Assembly (NCBI GenBank): GCA_964369215.1
Contig: CAYJEZ010000001.1
Coordinates: forward strand, 11,671 to 75,670
Source of the DNA: SIG603 sp964369215
GTDB lineage: Bacteria; Bacillota; Clostridia; Oscillospirales; Acutalibacteraceae
Direction: 5' to 3'
DNA length: 64,000 bases
Shown: positions 8,172 through 15,269 of the stretch, piece after piece
Position numbering within the stretch: the first letter of the stretch is position 1
Layout: each line of letters opens with the position of its first letter
Position numbers and translations under genes: made by a program
The notes under the pieces: model-generated
What the model saw: the letters and a program-made list of their open reading frames with translations, nothing else
The model's database searches: none
Told to the model about the DNA's origin: nothing

Positions 8172-8903
8172 ATGAAAGCAGCTTTTTATTCAGGTGCTTC
8201 TGGAATTATGGCACAGCAAACTCTTTTAGACGACATTGGTAATAACTTGGCTAATGTAAATACAACAGGATTTATACCTACTAGAGTTAGCTTTCAGACA
8301 CTACTTAATACAGAGATGTATGCAAATACTCCTGATGACCCAATAACTGAATATGGCACAAGAACTATCGACACTGGTCTATTAATGGGCACAGGATCTT
8401 ATATTCAAACTAGTTTTGAACTTGATTTTGCAGTAATGGGGGACGGCTTTTTTGCCGTTGAAAAGGGCGGAGAAGTTGAGTATACAAAAGATGGTTCTTT
8501 TACAATAATGATAGATGGTGACAGTGGCTTTTTAGGAACGGTTGACGGAGCATATGTTCTTGATGAAAACGGTGAGCCCATACAGCTTGAAAAAGAAGTT
8601 GGAACTCAAGAGTTTATTCTTGACTCGCTAGTCGAAACAATAGGAGTTTATGAGTTCAGTGTACCTGAACACTTAACCGAATATAGATTTAATCGTTATG
8701 GAGCCAACGAGCTAACTGGAGATGCTGTTAGTATAACTGAGGAAAACCGAGAGGTTAGGCAGTTTATGCTTCAAGGCTCAGGCACAGATATGACTACTGA
8801 AATGTCTGAAATGATAATTGCTCAAAGAGCTTATCAATTAAGCGCTAGAGTTATTCAAGTGGCAGATGAAAATGAGCAAGTTATCAACAATTTAAGAGGG
8901 TAG
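8172..8903 (+). CDS. flgG: Flagellar rod protein (FlgG family, FlhP-like)
   Basis: 243 residues, with the rod signature GASGIMAQQTLLDDIGNNLANVNTTGF at the N-terminus, FAVMGDGFFAVEKGGEVEYTKDGSF in the middle and MTTEMSEMIIAQRAYQLSARVIQVADENEQVINNLRG at the C-terminus, the typical FlgG ending. Ribosome site AGAAAGGT lies about 8 nt upstream. It follows its paralogue by 43 nt and is followed closely by cheC, so rod assembly and adaptation genes are probably co-transcribed from upstream. Confidence 0.92.
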   Translation: MKAAFYSGASGIMAQQTLLDDIGNNLANVNTTGFIPTRVSFQTLLNTEMYANTPDDPITEYGTRTIDTGLLMGTGSYIQTSFELDFAVMGDGFFAVEKGGEVEYTKDGSFTIMIDGDSGFLGTVDGAYVLDENGEPIQLEKEVGTQEFILDSLVETIGVYEFSVPEHLTEYRFNRYGANELTGDAVSITEENREVRQFMLQGSGTDMTTEMSEMIIAQRAYQLSARVIQVADENEQVINNLRG

Positions 8904-8912
8904 GTGATTTAA

Positions 8913-9539
8913 ATGTCATTAAAAAGCTACGAAGATTTAAATGAAATGCAGTTAGACGCTCTTAAAGAAATTGGCAATATCGGTTCAGGAAATGCAGCCT
9001 CTTCCCTCTCTACCATGCTTGACAAGCCTGTAGATATAGGTATACCGCAAATAGCTATTTTGGAGTATGAAGAAGTGGTTGAAAGACTCGGTGGAGCTGA
9101 GCAACTTCAAGTGGGCTTACTGTTTTCGATGGAAGATGAAATAAGTGGTATGATTATGTTTTTACTGCAAAAAGAGTTTGCTAGTATGGTGGTATCTGAA
9201 CTAACAGGCTGTGAAATTAGCGACAACGAAGATATGGGAGAAATGGAGCAATCTGCCATGCAAGAAGTTGGAAATATTATGGCTGCTTCATATGTAACTG
9301 CAATGTCTGAACTAACGGGGTTAAATATTAATATTTCGGTACCTAGTTTTAGCTTTGACATGACCGGTTCATTACTTAGCGTGCCTGCAATTTACTATGC
9401 TAATATTAGTGATAAAATGATTTTTATTGAGGGTAAGATAGACAAAAAAACAAATAATGATTCTACCAGCCATATTTTAATGATTCCGGAGGTTGAATCG
9501 TTAGAAAAAATAATGCAAAGTTTGGGTTTAGATGAGTGA
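8913..9539 (+). CDS. cheC: CheY-P phosphatase CheC
   Basis: 208 residues with two copies of the CheC catalytic helix, D15-x3-E19-x2-N22 (LDALKEIGNIGSGNAA) and S114-x3-E118-x2-N121 (SAMQEVGNIMAAS). E and N of each motif remove phosphate from CheY-P. Having both sites intact is typical of CheC rather than CheX. The last 8 nt overlap cheD, so the two are translationally coupled; CheC and CheD form a complex that links CheY-P level to receptor modification. Confidence 0.95.
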   Translation: MSLKSYEDLNEMQLDALKEIGNIGSGNAASSLSTMLDKPVDIGIPQIAILEYEEVVERLGGAEQLQVGLLFSMEDEISGMIMFLLQKEFASMVVSELTGCEISDNEDMGEMEQSAMQEVGNIMAASYVTAMSELTGLNINISVPSFSFDMTGSLLSVPAIYYANISDKMIFIEGKIDKKTNNDSTSHILMIPEVESLEKIMQSLGLDE

Positions 9540-10014
9540 GATAAAAATCGGCATCGCCGATCTAAACATTGCAAAGAACGGAGACTCTCTTGTAACATAT
9601 GCTCTTGGCTCGTGTGTAGGAATATGCTTATACGACGGAGTAAGAAAGGTGGCTGGCCTTTCTCATATAATGTTACCTTCTATTGTGGACTTTCCGGGTT
9701 CTAATCAGGTTTATAAATTTGCTGACTCTGCTGTGCCTGAACTTATTAGGAAAATGGAGTTTGCAGGAGCAAAAAAAATATGTATGAAAGCAAAAATTGC
9801 AGGTGGCGCTAAAATGTTTGCTACTACAGGCAACTCTAGTCTTTCAAACATTGGAGACCGAAATGTAATTGCAGTCAAACAAGCTCTTATGAAGGCCGGC
9901 ATTCAAATTATTGCTGAAGATACAGGAAAAAATTACGGGCGTACTCAATATTTTGATTCAACAACAGGAAAGATGAGAATTAAGTCTGCGACAAAAGGCG
10001 AATGGACTTATTAA
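9532..10014 (+). CDS. cheD: Chemoreceptor glutamine deamidase CheD
   Basis: 160 residues. T22, C28 (TYALGSCVGICLYD) and H45 (AGLSHIMLP) match the catalytic triad of CheD, which deamidates specific glutamines of methyl-accepting receptors and binds CheC. The C-terminal GRTQYFDSTTGKMRIKSA is also conserved. The ATG at 9532 lies inside the end of cheC. A strong hairpin with a T-run 13 nt downstream ends the flagellar transcript. Confidence 0.96.
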   Translation: MSEIKIGIADLNIAKNGDSLVTYALGSCVGICLYDGVRKVAGLSHIMLPSIVDFPGSNQVYKFADSAVPELIRKMEFAGAKKICMKAKIAGGAKMFATTGNSSLSNIGDRNVIAVKQALMKAGIQIIAEDTGKNYGRTQYFDSTTGKMRIKSATKGEWTY

Positions 10015-10027
10015 TTTTGATTTTATT

Positions 10028-10075
10028 AAAAGTCAATAACATTTAGAAATTTATCTAAATGTTATTGACTTTTTT
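10028..10075 (+). terminator. cheD terminator, containing a palindromic operator
   Basis: A nearly 20-bp stem, AAAAGTCAATAACATTTAGA against its complement, with a 6-nt loop AATTTA and a T-run into TTTTTATTTT. The upper part of the stem is the palindrome CATTTAGA-N6-TCTAAATG (10040-10061), and the 3' arm holds the -35 box of the next promoter. Confidence 0.85.
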
Positions 10076-10116
10076 ATTTTATTGCAGTATAATACATTTA
10101 GATAAACTTCTAAATG
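10065..10116 (+). promoter_or_regulatory. arsR-sdpI promoter with two flanking operator palindromes
   Basis: TTGACT (10065-10070), 17-bp spacer, TATAAT (10088-10093). Palindrome CATTTAGA-N6-TCTAAATG occurs twice: 10040-10061 just upstream of the -35 box, and 10095-10116 just after the -10 box, centres 55 bp apart. The arms are identical in the two copies and only the 6-nt centre differs. This is the expected layout for tight autorepression by the ArsR-type protein encoded next. Confidence 0.8.
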
Positions 10117-10176
10117 AAAGGAAGGTGGTTACTAAATTTTTTACTTCTTATAAATTTATTTTGAAAGGGTGATTAT

Positions 10177-10437
10177 ATGAGCTTTCAAGAAACCATGAAA
10201 GCACTTAGCGACCCCACAAGGCGCGAAATTCTTGATATGCTAAAAAAACGGAGTATGTCTGCAAGTGACATAGCTGATAAGTTTGATATTACAAATGCAA
10301 GCATATCACACCATTTATCTATTCTGAAAAAAGCTAATCTTATAATAGATGATAAACGTGGAAAGTATATATATTATGAGATTAATACAACAATGGTAGA
10401 AGAAGTTTTAAAGTGGGTTACACAATTAAGAGAATGA
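10177..10437 (+). CDS. ArsR/SmtB-family winged-helix repressor (SdpR-like)
   Basis: 86 residues, one winged helix-turn-helix: LSDPTRREILDMLKKRSMSASDIADKFDITNASISHHLSILKKANLIIDDKRGKYIYYEI. The usual metal-binding cysteines of ArsR/SmtB sensors are absent (no Cys at all), so it is not a metal sensor of the known types. Neighbouring sdpI-like gene 13 nt downstream makes the pair resemble sdpR-sdpI of B. subtilis, where the repressor is titrated by the immunity protein. Ribosome site GAAAGGGTGAT lies upstream. Probably binds the two palindromes at 10040 and 10095. Confidence 0.88.
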   Translation: MSFQETMKALSDPTRREILDMLKKRSMSASDIADKFDITNASISHHLSILKKANLIIDDKRGKYIYYEINTTMVEEVLKWVTQLRE

Positions 10438-10450
10438 AAGGGAAATTACG

Positions 10451-11101
10451 ATGATTAATAGTAAATTTATTATAACAATTACGATACTCTTAGCAATTTT
10501 GCCTGCAGTAATTCTGCTGCTTGTATACAATTCTTTGCCTGAGCAAGTACCAATGAACTATAGCTTTTCAGGAGAGGTTAATTCTTATGGAAGTAAAAAT
10601 GAGATGTGGCTTTTTCCTGGTATAAACATTTTTTTGGCAATTTTATTTTATGTGCTTCCTAAAATAGACCCAAAAAGAAATAACTATAAAAAATTTGGTA
10701 AATTCTATGTAGGAACGAAACTAGTAACACTTTTATTTTTTAACATAATATTTGTTCTTATGGTAGGTATTGCAATATATCCAGATATGGTAAAGATGAA
10801 CCTCTTTATTCTTGTAGGTGTGGGGTTGCTGTTTGTATTTATAGGCAATTATATCCCACAAGCGAAGCAAAATTTCTTTGTAGGAATAAGAACTCCTTGG
10901 ACATTATCAAGTGAAAACGTATGGATTAAGACGCATAGAATTGGGGGCTATTGTTTTATTATTAGTGGTCTAATAATCGCAATTTGCGCCTTTTTACCAG
11001 AAGTAATAGGCATTACTCTTTTTATTATATCAGTTGTTATCGCAAGTTTTATTCCTATCGTAATGTCTTACATTTATTACAAAAAAGAAAATAAAGAGTA
11101 A
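10451..11101 (+). CDS. SdpI/DUF1648-family membrane protein
   Basis: 216 residues, about six membrane helices. The N-terminal part ILPAVILLLVYNSLPEQVPMNYSFSGEVNSYGSK is a DUF1648 domain; the later LFVFIGNYIPQAKQNFFVGIRTPWTLSSENVWIKTHRIGG is the SdpI signature. In Bacillus SdpI gives immunity to the SdpC toxin and sequesters SdpR. No toxin gene is nearby, so here it may protect against foreign peptides or sense envelope stress. It ends 41 nt before a terminator. Confidence 0.85.
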   Translation: MINSKFIITITILLAILPAVILLLVYNSLPEQVPMNYSFSGEVNSYGSKNEMWLFPGINIFLAILFYVLPKIDPKRNNYKKFGKFYVGTKLVTLLFFNIIFVLMVGIAIYPDMVKMNLFILVGVGLLFVFIGNYIPQAKQNFFVGIRTPWTLSSENVWIKTHRIGGYCFIISGLIIAICAFLPEVIGITLFIISVVIASFIPIVMSYIYYKKENKE

Positions 11102-11142
11102 CTCAATTTGCTAATATAGTAAATTGATATACAAAAAATCTA

Positions 11143-11176
11143 GGCTAGCATTATGCGAATAATGGTAGCCTTTTTT
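11143..11176 (+). terminator. Terminator after the sdpI-like gene
   Basis: GGCTAGCATTAT-GCGA-ATAATGGTAGCC with one mismatch, followed by TTTTTT. Confidence 0.85.
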
Positions 11177-11321
11177 ATGATTAAGCACATATTTGATTTT
11201 AAAGTAATACTTAATTCTTCTTATTTTTTGCTAAGGAACTTTACAAGTAAAAGTTCTCTTATAATATTTTCACAGTAAATTAACTTCACTAGGGACTTCA
11301 TATTATCTGTAGCTAATAAAT

Positions 11322-11435
11322 AAAAAACCCACAAAGCAAGAAAGCAGAATAAATTCTGCTTTCATAGCTTGAGGGGTGTATATTGAGGAGGGTAGAACAT
11401 GCACCAAGAAAAGTTGCGGTTCTTTTCTTTAGTAC
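11322..11435 (-). ncRNA. Candidate C-rich small regulatory RNA, about 114 nt
   Basis: Read on the minus strand: a TATAAT box at 11447-11442, then from about 11435 a 5' hairpin ACATG-TACTAA-(A)-GAAAAG / CTTTTC-TTGGTG-CATGT with loop AACCGCAA; a C-rich linker containing CTACCCTCCTC and ACCCC; and a terminator stem around GAAAGCAGAAT-TT-ATTCTGCTTTC closed by T6 (11327-11322). Two pairs of the 5' stem are T.G, which become A-C mismatches on the plus strand, so the fold favours the minus strand. The linker can pair with Shine-Dalgarno sequences. No good -35 box was found. It lies in a 727-nt stretch between sdpI and rplQ and is separated from the rplQ transcript by the terminator at 11790. Confidence 0.5.
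11340..11363 (-). terminator. Core of the intrinsic terminator of the candidate small RNA
   Basis: Perfect 11-bp stem GAAAGCAGAAT with loop TT; further out CAAGC/GCTTTG and CCC/GGG also pair. On the minus strand the stem is followed by TTTTTTATTTATT (11327 downward). The plus strand lacks a T-run. Confidence 0.75.
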
Positions 11436-11482
11436 ATGTATATTATAACCCATATATAGATTTAGTTGTTACGATAATATGA
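11399..11482 (+). CDS. Possible 27-residue small ORF opposite the candidate small RNA
   Basis: ATG at 11399 is preceded by GAGGAGGG with 6 nt spacing, a near-perfect ribosome site, and the frame stays open for 27 codons (MHQEKLRFFSLVHVYYNPY then IDLVVTII, TGA). The C-terminal half is hydrophobic. The same DNA is the C-rich linker and 5' stem of the minus-strand RNA, so the ribosome-site likeness may only be the complement of an anti-Shine-Dalgarno stretch. No promoter was seen upstream on the plus strand. Weak call. Confidence 0.22.
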   Translation: MHQEKLRFFSLVHVYYNPYIDLVVTII

Positions 11483-11589
11483 ACAATTGTTTAAAGTAAA
11501 TCGTTGCAAAAAATGTGAAATTTGCCTGTTTTCCGCGGTTTTTTTAACTTTGTGTAATATTGTTTTAATCAAGTGATGAATTCATACCA

Positions 11590-11607
11590 TACACTATAAA
11601 TAGTGTA
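11590..11607. repeat. Isolated 18-bp palindrome
   Basis: TACACTAT-AA-ATAGTGTA, perfect, followed by CTATTTTT on the plus strand. It lies in the otherwise empty 11483-11789 stretch. It could be a weak hairpin terminator or an operator; nothing adjacent explains it. Confidence 0.35.
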
Positions 11608-11789
11608 CTATTTTTAAGCATATTGACGTAAATTTGACTATACATTATTTACTAAAAAAATTACATTTTATTTTTAGCATAACTAACCAAAAACCTCTAT
11701 AAAACATTGGCATATATTAAATGATCTTATTTACTTATCTTTATTACCTTTTTGTTGAATTTTCAAAAAACTAATTTTACTAAATCTAA

Positions 11790-11819
11790 AAGGTCGGCTT
11801 AAAACTAAGCCGACCTTTA
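11790..11819 (-). terminator. Terminator of the ribosomal superoperon
   Basis: AAAGGTCGGCTTA / TAAGCCGACCTTT with loop AAAC, 10-39 nt after the rplQ stop on the minus strand, followed by TTTTAGATTTAG. The stem is long and GC-rich at its core; the T-run is short. Confidence 0.8.
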
Positions 11820-11828
11820 AAAACAATA

Positions 11829-12170
11829 TTAAACAAGCTCTAAAATTGCCATCTCTGCAGCGTCGCCACGGCGAGGACCGATTTTAGTAATTCTTGTATA
11901 TCCACCTTTTGTCTCTACATATTTAGGTGCTATTTCAGTGAAAAGTTTATTTGTAACAGCCTCTTTTGTAACAAAAGCTAAAACTTTTCTTCTATTTGCC
12001 AATGTATCTTCTTTAGCTATAGTAATCATTTTCTCTGCTAAAGAACGAACTTCTTTTGCACGTGTATCAGTTGTTTCAATTTTTCCATTTTCTAGAAAAA
12101 ATGTTACAAGACCTCTTAGCATAGCAGTTCTATGGGCAGTGTCTCTTCCGAGTTTTCTTGTTCCCGGCAT
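11829..12170 (-). CDS. rplQ: Ribosomal protein L17
   Basis: 113 residues beginning MPGTRKLGRDTAHRTAMLRGLV, the universal L17 start. A GTG nine nucleotides upstream overlaps the ribosome site AGGAGTG and is not used. The end KIGPRRGDAAEMAILELV is the normal C-terminus. It is the last gene of the superoperon, following rpoA by 27 nt; L17 lies near the exit tunnel of the 50S subunit. Confidence 0.98.
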   Translation of the reverse strand: MPGTRKLGRDTAHRTAMLRGLVTFFLENGKIETTDTRAKEVRSLAEKMITIAKEDTLANRRKVLAFVTKEAVTNKLFTEIAPKYVETKGGYTRITKIGPRRGDAAEMAILELV

Positions 12171-12197
12171 GATTATCACTCCTATTCTAAAATTTAA

Positions 12198-13151
12198 TTA
12201 TTCGTCTTCTCTTCTAAGGTTAAATCCTAAAGAAGCCATTTTCCAAATAACTTCTTCTAAAGACTTACGTCCTAGGTTTCTAACCTTCATCATATCTTCT
12301 TCAGATTTGTTAATCAAATCTTCTACCGTATTAATACCTGCTCTTTTTAAGCAGTTAAATGAGCGAACAGATAAGTCTAACTCTTCAATGGTCATTTCAA
12401 GAACTCTTTCTTTTCCACCATCATCTTTCTCAACCATAATCTCTGCACTCTTTCCTTTATCAGAAAGGTCAACAAATAGATTTAAGTGGTCGGTCAGAAC
12501 TTTTGCTGCTAAAGAAACAGCCTCTTGAGCATTAATAACACCGTTTGTCCAAACTTCAAGAGTCAATTTATCAAAGTCTATACTTTGACCTACGCGTGTA
12601 TTCTCAACGCTAAAATTAACTTTAAGAACAGGCGTATAAATCGAGTCAACAGCAAGTTCGCCAATTATACCTGCAGGTAAACTAAGCTTATTTCTCTCTC
12701 CTGAAACATATCCTCTACCTTTGTCAAGATTAAGCTCAATATTAAGCTTAGCATCTTCTCCTAAAGTAGCAATATGTTGCTCAGGGTTTAAAATTTCTAC
12801 CTCGCTGTCGCATTTAATAGACTCAGCTGTAACCACACAAGGACCCTCTGCTTCAATTCTCACAGTCTTTGCGCCATCACACTCAAGTTTGGCTACTATT
12901 CCTTTTATGTTAAGAATAATTTCTGTTACATCTTCTTTTACGCCCGGTACTGTTGAAAACTCATGTACAACACCATCAATTTTCACGGATTTTACCGCAA
13001 CGCCTGGTAGGCTTGACAACAATACCCTTCTTAGGCTGTTGCCTAGAGTGGTACCAAATCCTCTTTCAAGTGGCTCGATTACAAATTTACCGTATTTGCC
13101 GCCTTCTGCAATCTCTGTTATGTCAATTCTTGGTTTTTCTATCTCAATCAT
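12198..13151 (-). CDS. rpoA: RNA polymerase alpha subunit
   Basis: 317 residues. Residues about 1-230 form the assembly domain (EPLERGFGTTLGNSLRRVLLSSLPG, the dimer and beta-contact region). After an acidic linker, the C-terminal domain LDLSVRSFNCLKRAGINTVEDL with NLGRKSLEEVIWKMASLGFNLR contacts UP elements and activators. Start ATG at 13151 has AGGAGG 7 nt upstream; the TTG six nt earlier overlaps the spacer. Position between rpsD and rplQ is canonical. Confidence 0.98.
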   Translation of the reverse strand: MIEIEKPRIDITEIAEGGKYGKFVIEPLERGFGTTLGNSLRRVLLSSLPGVAVKSVKIDGVVHEFSTVPGVKEDVTEIILNIKGIVAKLECDGAKTVRIEAEGPCVVTAESIKCDSEVEILNPEQHIATLGEDAKLNIELNLDKGRGYVSGERNKLSLPAGIIGELAVDSIYTPVLKVNFSVENTRVGQSIDFDKLTLEVWTNGVINAQEAVSLAAKVLTDHLNLFVDLSDKGKSAEIMVEKDDGGKERVLEMTIEELDLSVRSFNCLKRAGINTVEDLINKSEEDMMKVRNLGRKSLEEVIWKMASLGFNLRREDE

Positions 13152-13239
13152 TCGCAATCCTCCTTGAACTTTACATCAGTGCTGTCATTATTTTTGTATT
13201 CAAAATAATTAATATCTTTTGCATTTGAATCACATTGCA

Positions 13240-13833
13240 TTATTTAGAGTAGAACTCAATAATTAGTGTTTCGTTTACTTCGTAGTCCAATTGGTCGCGC
13301 TCAGGTTTTGCAATAACTTTGCCCTCAAAAGCATTTTTTACTCTCTCAAGCCAAGCTGGAGTCATTTGATCTCCTCTATTCTCTAGTAGTGCTTTAAATT
13401 TTGGTGATGCAGCTGATTTCTCACGAAGAGTAATTGTATCTCCAATTTTTGTAGCGTATGAAGGAATATCAACTTTTGCTCCGTTTACTAAGAAATGCCC
13501 ATGATTAACAAGTTGTCTTGCCTCACGTCTAGTGTTTGCATAGCCTAATCTATATACAACATTGTCAAGTCTAAGCTCTAAAAGTTGTAGCATGTTATGA
13601 CCTGCAATACCTTGCATTTTCTCAGCTTTTTCGTAATATTTTCTAAATTGTTTCTCTAAAACACCGTAGATAAATTTAACTTTTTGTTTCTCTGTAAGTT
13701 GTAAGCCGTATTCGCTTTGTTTTCTTCTGTTAGGCTTAGGGTTTCTTCTTGTCTCTTTATGAATACCAATAACGCCCGGAGAAATACCTAAAGCTTTACA
13801 TCTTTTTAAGACTGGGCCTCTCATTTTAGCCAT
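13240..13833 (-). CDS. rpsD: Ribosomal protein S4, zinc-free type
   Basis: 197 residues. S4 RNA-binding domain: LELRLDNVVYRLGYANTRREARQLVNHGHFLVNG. The N-terminus has only one cysteine (C12) where zinc-binding S4 proteins have four, so this is the C-minus form. S4 nucleates 30S assembly. In Bacillus rpsD is an autonomous, autoregulated gene, while here it sits in the alpha operon, as in other Clostridia. Ribosome site AGGAGG, 9 nt spacing. Confidence 0.97.
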   Translation of the reverse strand: MAKMRGPVLKRCKALGISPGVIGIHKETRRNPKPNRRKQSEYGLQLTEKQKVKFIYGVLEKQFRKYYEKAEKMQGIAGHNMLQLLELRLDNVVYRLGYANTRREARQLVNHGHFLVNGAKVDIPSYATKIGDTITLREKSAASPKFKALLENRGDQMTPAWLERVKNAFEGKVIAKPERDQLDYEVNETLIIEFYSK

Positions 13834-13849
13834 CTATTTTTACCTCCTA

Positions 13850-14254
13850 TTATACACGTCTTCTTTTTGGAGGACGGCATCCATTATGTGGAATTGGAGT
13901 TACGTCCTTAATCATACTTACTTCTAGTCCTGCTGCTTGCAATGCACGAATAGCTGCCTCACGTCCTGCTCCTGGGCCTTTAACAAAAACCTCAACAGAT
14001 TTCATTCCATGCTCCATAGCCGCCTTCGCTGCTGTCTCTGCTGCTGACTGTGCTGCAAAAGGAGTAGATTTTCTTGAACCTCTAAAGCCAAGCTCTCCGG
14101 CACTAGCCCAAGAAATAGCATTGCCTTGAACATCAGTTATTGTAACTATGGTGTTGTTAAAAGTAGACTGAATATGTGCTGCGCCACGCTCGATATTTTT
14201 ACGCTCACGACGGCGTCTTACAGTAGTTCTTTTTGTTTGTTTAGCTGCTGCCAT
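13850..14254 (-). CDS. rpsK: Ribosomal protein S11
   Basis: 134 residues. The N-terminal arginine-rich arm RTTVRRRRERKNIERG is followed by the conserved core AHIQSTFNNTIVTITDVQGNAISWASAG and FRGSRKSTPFAAQ; C-terminus PIPHNGCRPPKRRRV. S11 shapes the mRNA-interacting platform of the 30S subunit. It lies between rpsM and rpsD, 15 nt after the rpsM stop. Confidence 0.98.
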   Translation of the reverse strand: MAAAKQTKRTTVRRRRERKNIERGAAHIQSTFNNTIVTITDVQGNAISWASAGELGFRGSRKSTPFAAQSAAETAAKAAMEHGMKSVEVFVKGPGAGREAAIRALQAAGLEVSMIKDVTPIPHNGCRPPKRRRV

Positions 14255-14269
14255 TATCTTTCCTCCTTA

Positions 14270-14638
14270 TTATTTCTTCTTATTAGCCACTAGTTTTCTA
14301 GGGCCTTTTCTTGTTCTAGCGTTTGTTTTTGAGCGTTGTCCTCTTACAGGTAAGCCTTTTCTATGTCTTACACCACGGTAACAACCAATCTCAATAAGTC
14401 TTTTAATATCAAAAGCTATCTCACGGCGAAGGTCACCCTCTACCACGCAATTTTTATCTATATACTCTCTTAGTTTAGAAGCGTCATCTTCTGATAAATC
14501 GCGAACTCTGATGTCAGGATTTACTCCTGTATTTGCACAAATATCAACAGCAGTTTTTCTGCCTATGCCGTAAACATAAGTAAGAGCTATCTCGATTCTT
14601 TTATCTCTTGGTAAATCTATACCTGAAATACGAGCCAT
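14270..14638 (-). CDS. rpsM: Ribosomal protein S13
   Basis: 122 residues from MARISGIDLPRDKRIEIALTYVYGIG. An upstream in-frame extension exists but the ATG at 14638 has AGGATGG 8 nt before it and matches all S13 starts. C-terminal LPVRGQRSKTNARTRKGPRK is the basic tail that touches tRNA and the head bridge to the 50S subunit. 227 nt separate it from rpmJ upstream, the largest spacer in this part of the operon. Confidence 0.98.
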   Translation of the reverse strand: MARISGIDLPRDKRIEIALTYVYGIGRKTAVDICANTGVNPDIRVRDLSEDDASKLREYIDKNCVVEGDLRREIAFDIKRLIEIGCYRGVRHRKGLPVRGQRSKTNARTRKGPRKLVANKKK

Positions 14639-14865
14639 TCTTATGACCATCCTTTCTTTGTCGAATATCGACCTTGTCAATCTACTTGACCATTAAAATG
14701 TTTTGTCTGAGCTGTGCCAAATCATTTATCCAATACTAAACCTACTGCTTAGTATATTGTCAACAAACACCTTTATTGGGTAAAAAAGTTTTAATAGTTT
14801 CCGTAAGGAAATTTAAATCGAAGATTTATAAATAAAACTTCCAATGCTAAACGCAGTTTAGCTAT
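14639..14865 (-). other. Structured rpmJ-rpsM spacer
   Basis: 227 nt without an ORF. On the minus strand it holds GCTAAAC-TGC-GTTTAGC just after the rpmJ stop (14846-14862), TTTCC-TTAC-GGAAA (14799-14812) and TACTAA..TTAGTA near 14735. None is followed by a strong T-run, so these look like processing or stability hairpins rather than a terminator. Confidence 0.4.
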
Positions 14866-14979
14866 TTACCCTTGGCGTTGTTTATGTTTTGGGTTCTCGC
14901 AAATAACCATAATTTTGCCTTTTCTTTTGATTACTTTGCATTTCTCACACATTTTCTTTACAGAAGGTCTTACTTTCAT
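14866..14979 (-). CDS. rpmJ: Ribosomal protein L36, zinc-binding type
   Basis: 37 residues: MKVRPSVKKMCEKCKVIKRK, then GKIMVICENPKHKQRQG. C11, C14, C27 and H32 form the zinc site, so this is the C-plus form. Ribosome site GAAAGGATGGTC lies upstream. It stands between infA and rpsM as in other Firmicutes. Too short for routine ORF calling but unambiguous. Confidence 0.96.
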   Translation of the reverse strand: MKVRPSVKKMCEKCKVIKRKGKIMVICENPKHKQRQG

Positions 14980-15050
14980 TTTTGACCATCCTTTCTTTTG
15001 GACCTAGCCTAAAAGCTAGGTAAATAATATATCGTCGTTTAATTACTTAA

Positions 15051-15269
15051 TTATTTAGAACGCCATGTGATACGTCCTTTTGTAAGGTCATATGGAGACA
15101 TCTCCACTGTTACCTTATCCCCTGGTAAAATTCGAATATAATTCATTCTAAGTTTACCAGATATATGAGCAAGAATAACATGCCCGTTTGGTAGCTCTAC
15201 TTTAAAAGTTGCATTAGGTAAAGCTTCTTTTACTAAGCCTTCTAATTCAATTACGTCTTGTTTAGCCAT
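15051..15269 (-). CDS. infA: Translation initiation factor IF-1
   Basis: 72 residues, one OB fold (S1-like): KQDVIELEGLVKEALPNATF, KVELPNGHVILAHISGKLRM, GDKVTVEMSPYDLTKGRITWR. IF-1 occupies the A site of the 30S subunit during initiation. Its ATG overlaps by one nucleotide the stop of the KOW gene upstream, so the two are translationally coupled. Confidence 0.98.
   Translation of the reverse strand: MAKQDVIELEGLVKEALPNATFKVELPNGHVILAHISGKLRMNYIRILPGDKVTVEMSPYDLTKGRITWRSK

Noticed and set aside
10177..10437. ArsR-type gene as an arsenic or metal sensor
   Set aside because: The protein has no cysteine and its partner is an SdpI-type membrane protein, not a metal pump.
12721..13228. Overlapping plus-strand frames opposite rpoA
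   Set aside because: Complement shadows of rpoA and its upstream spacer.
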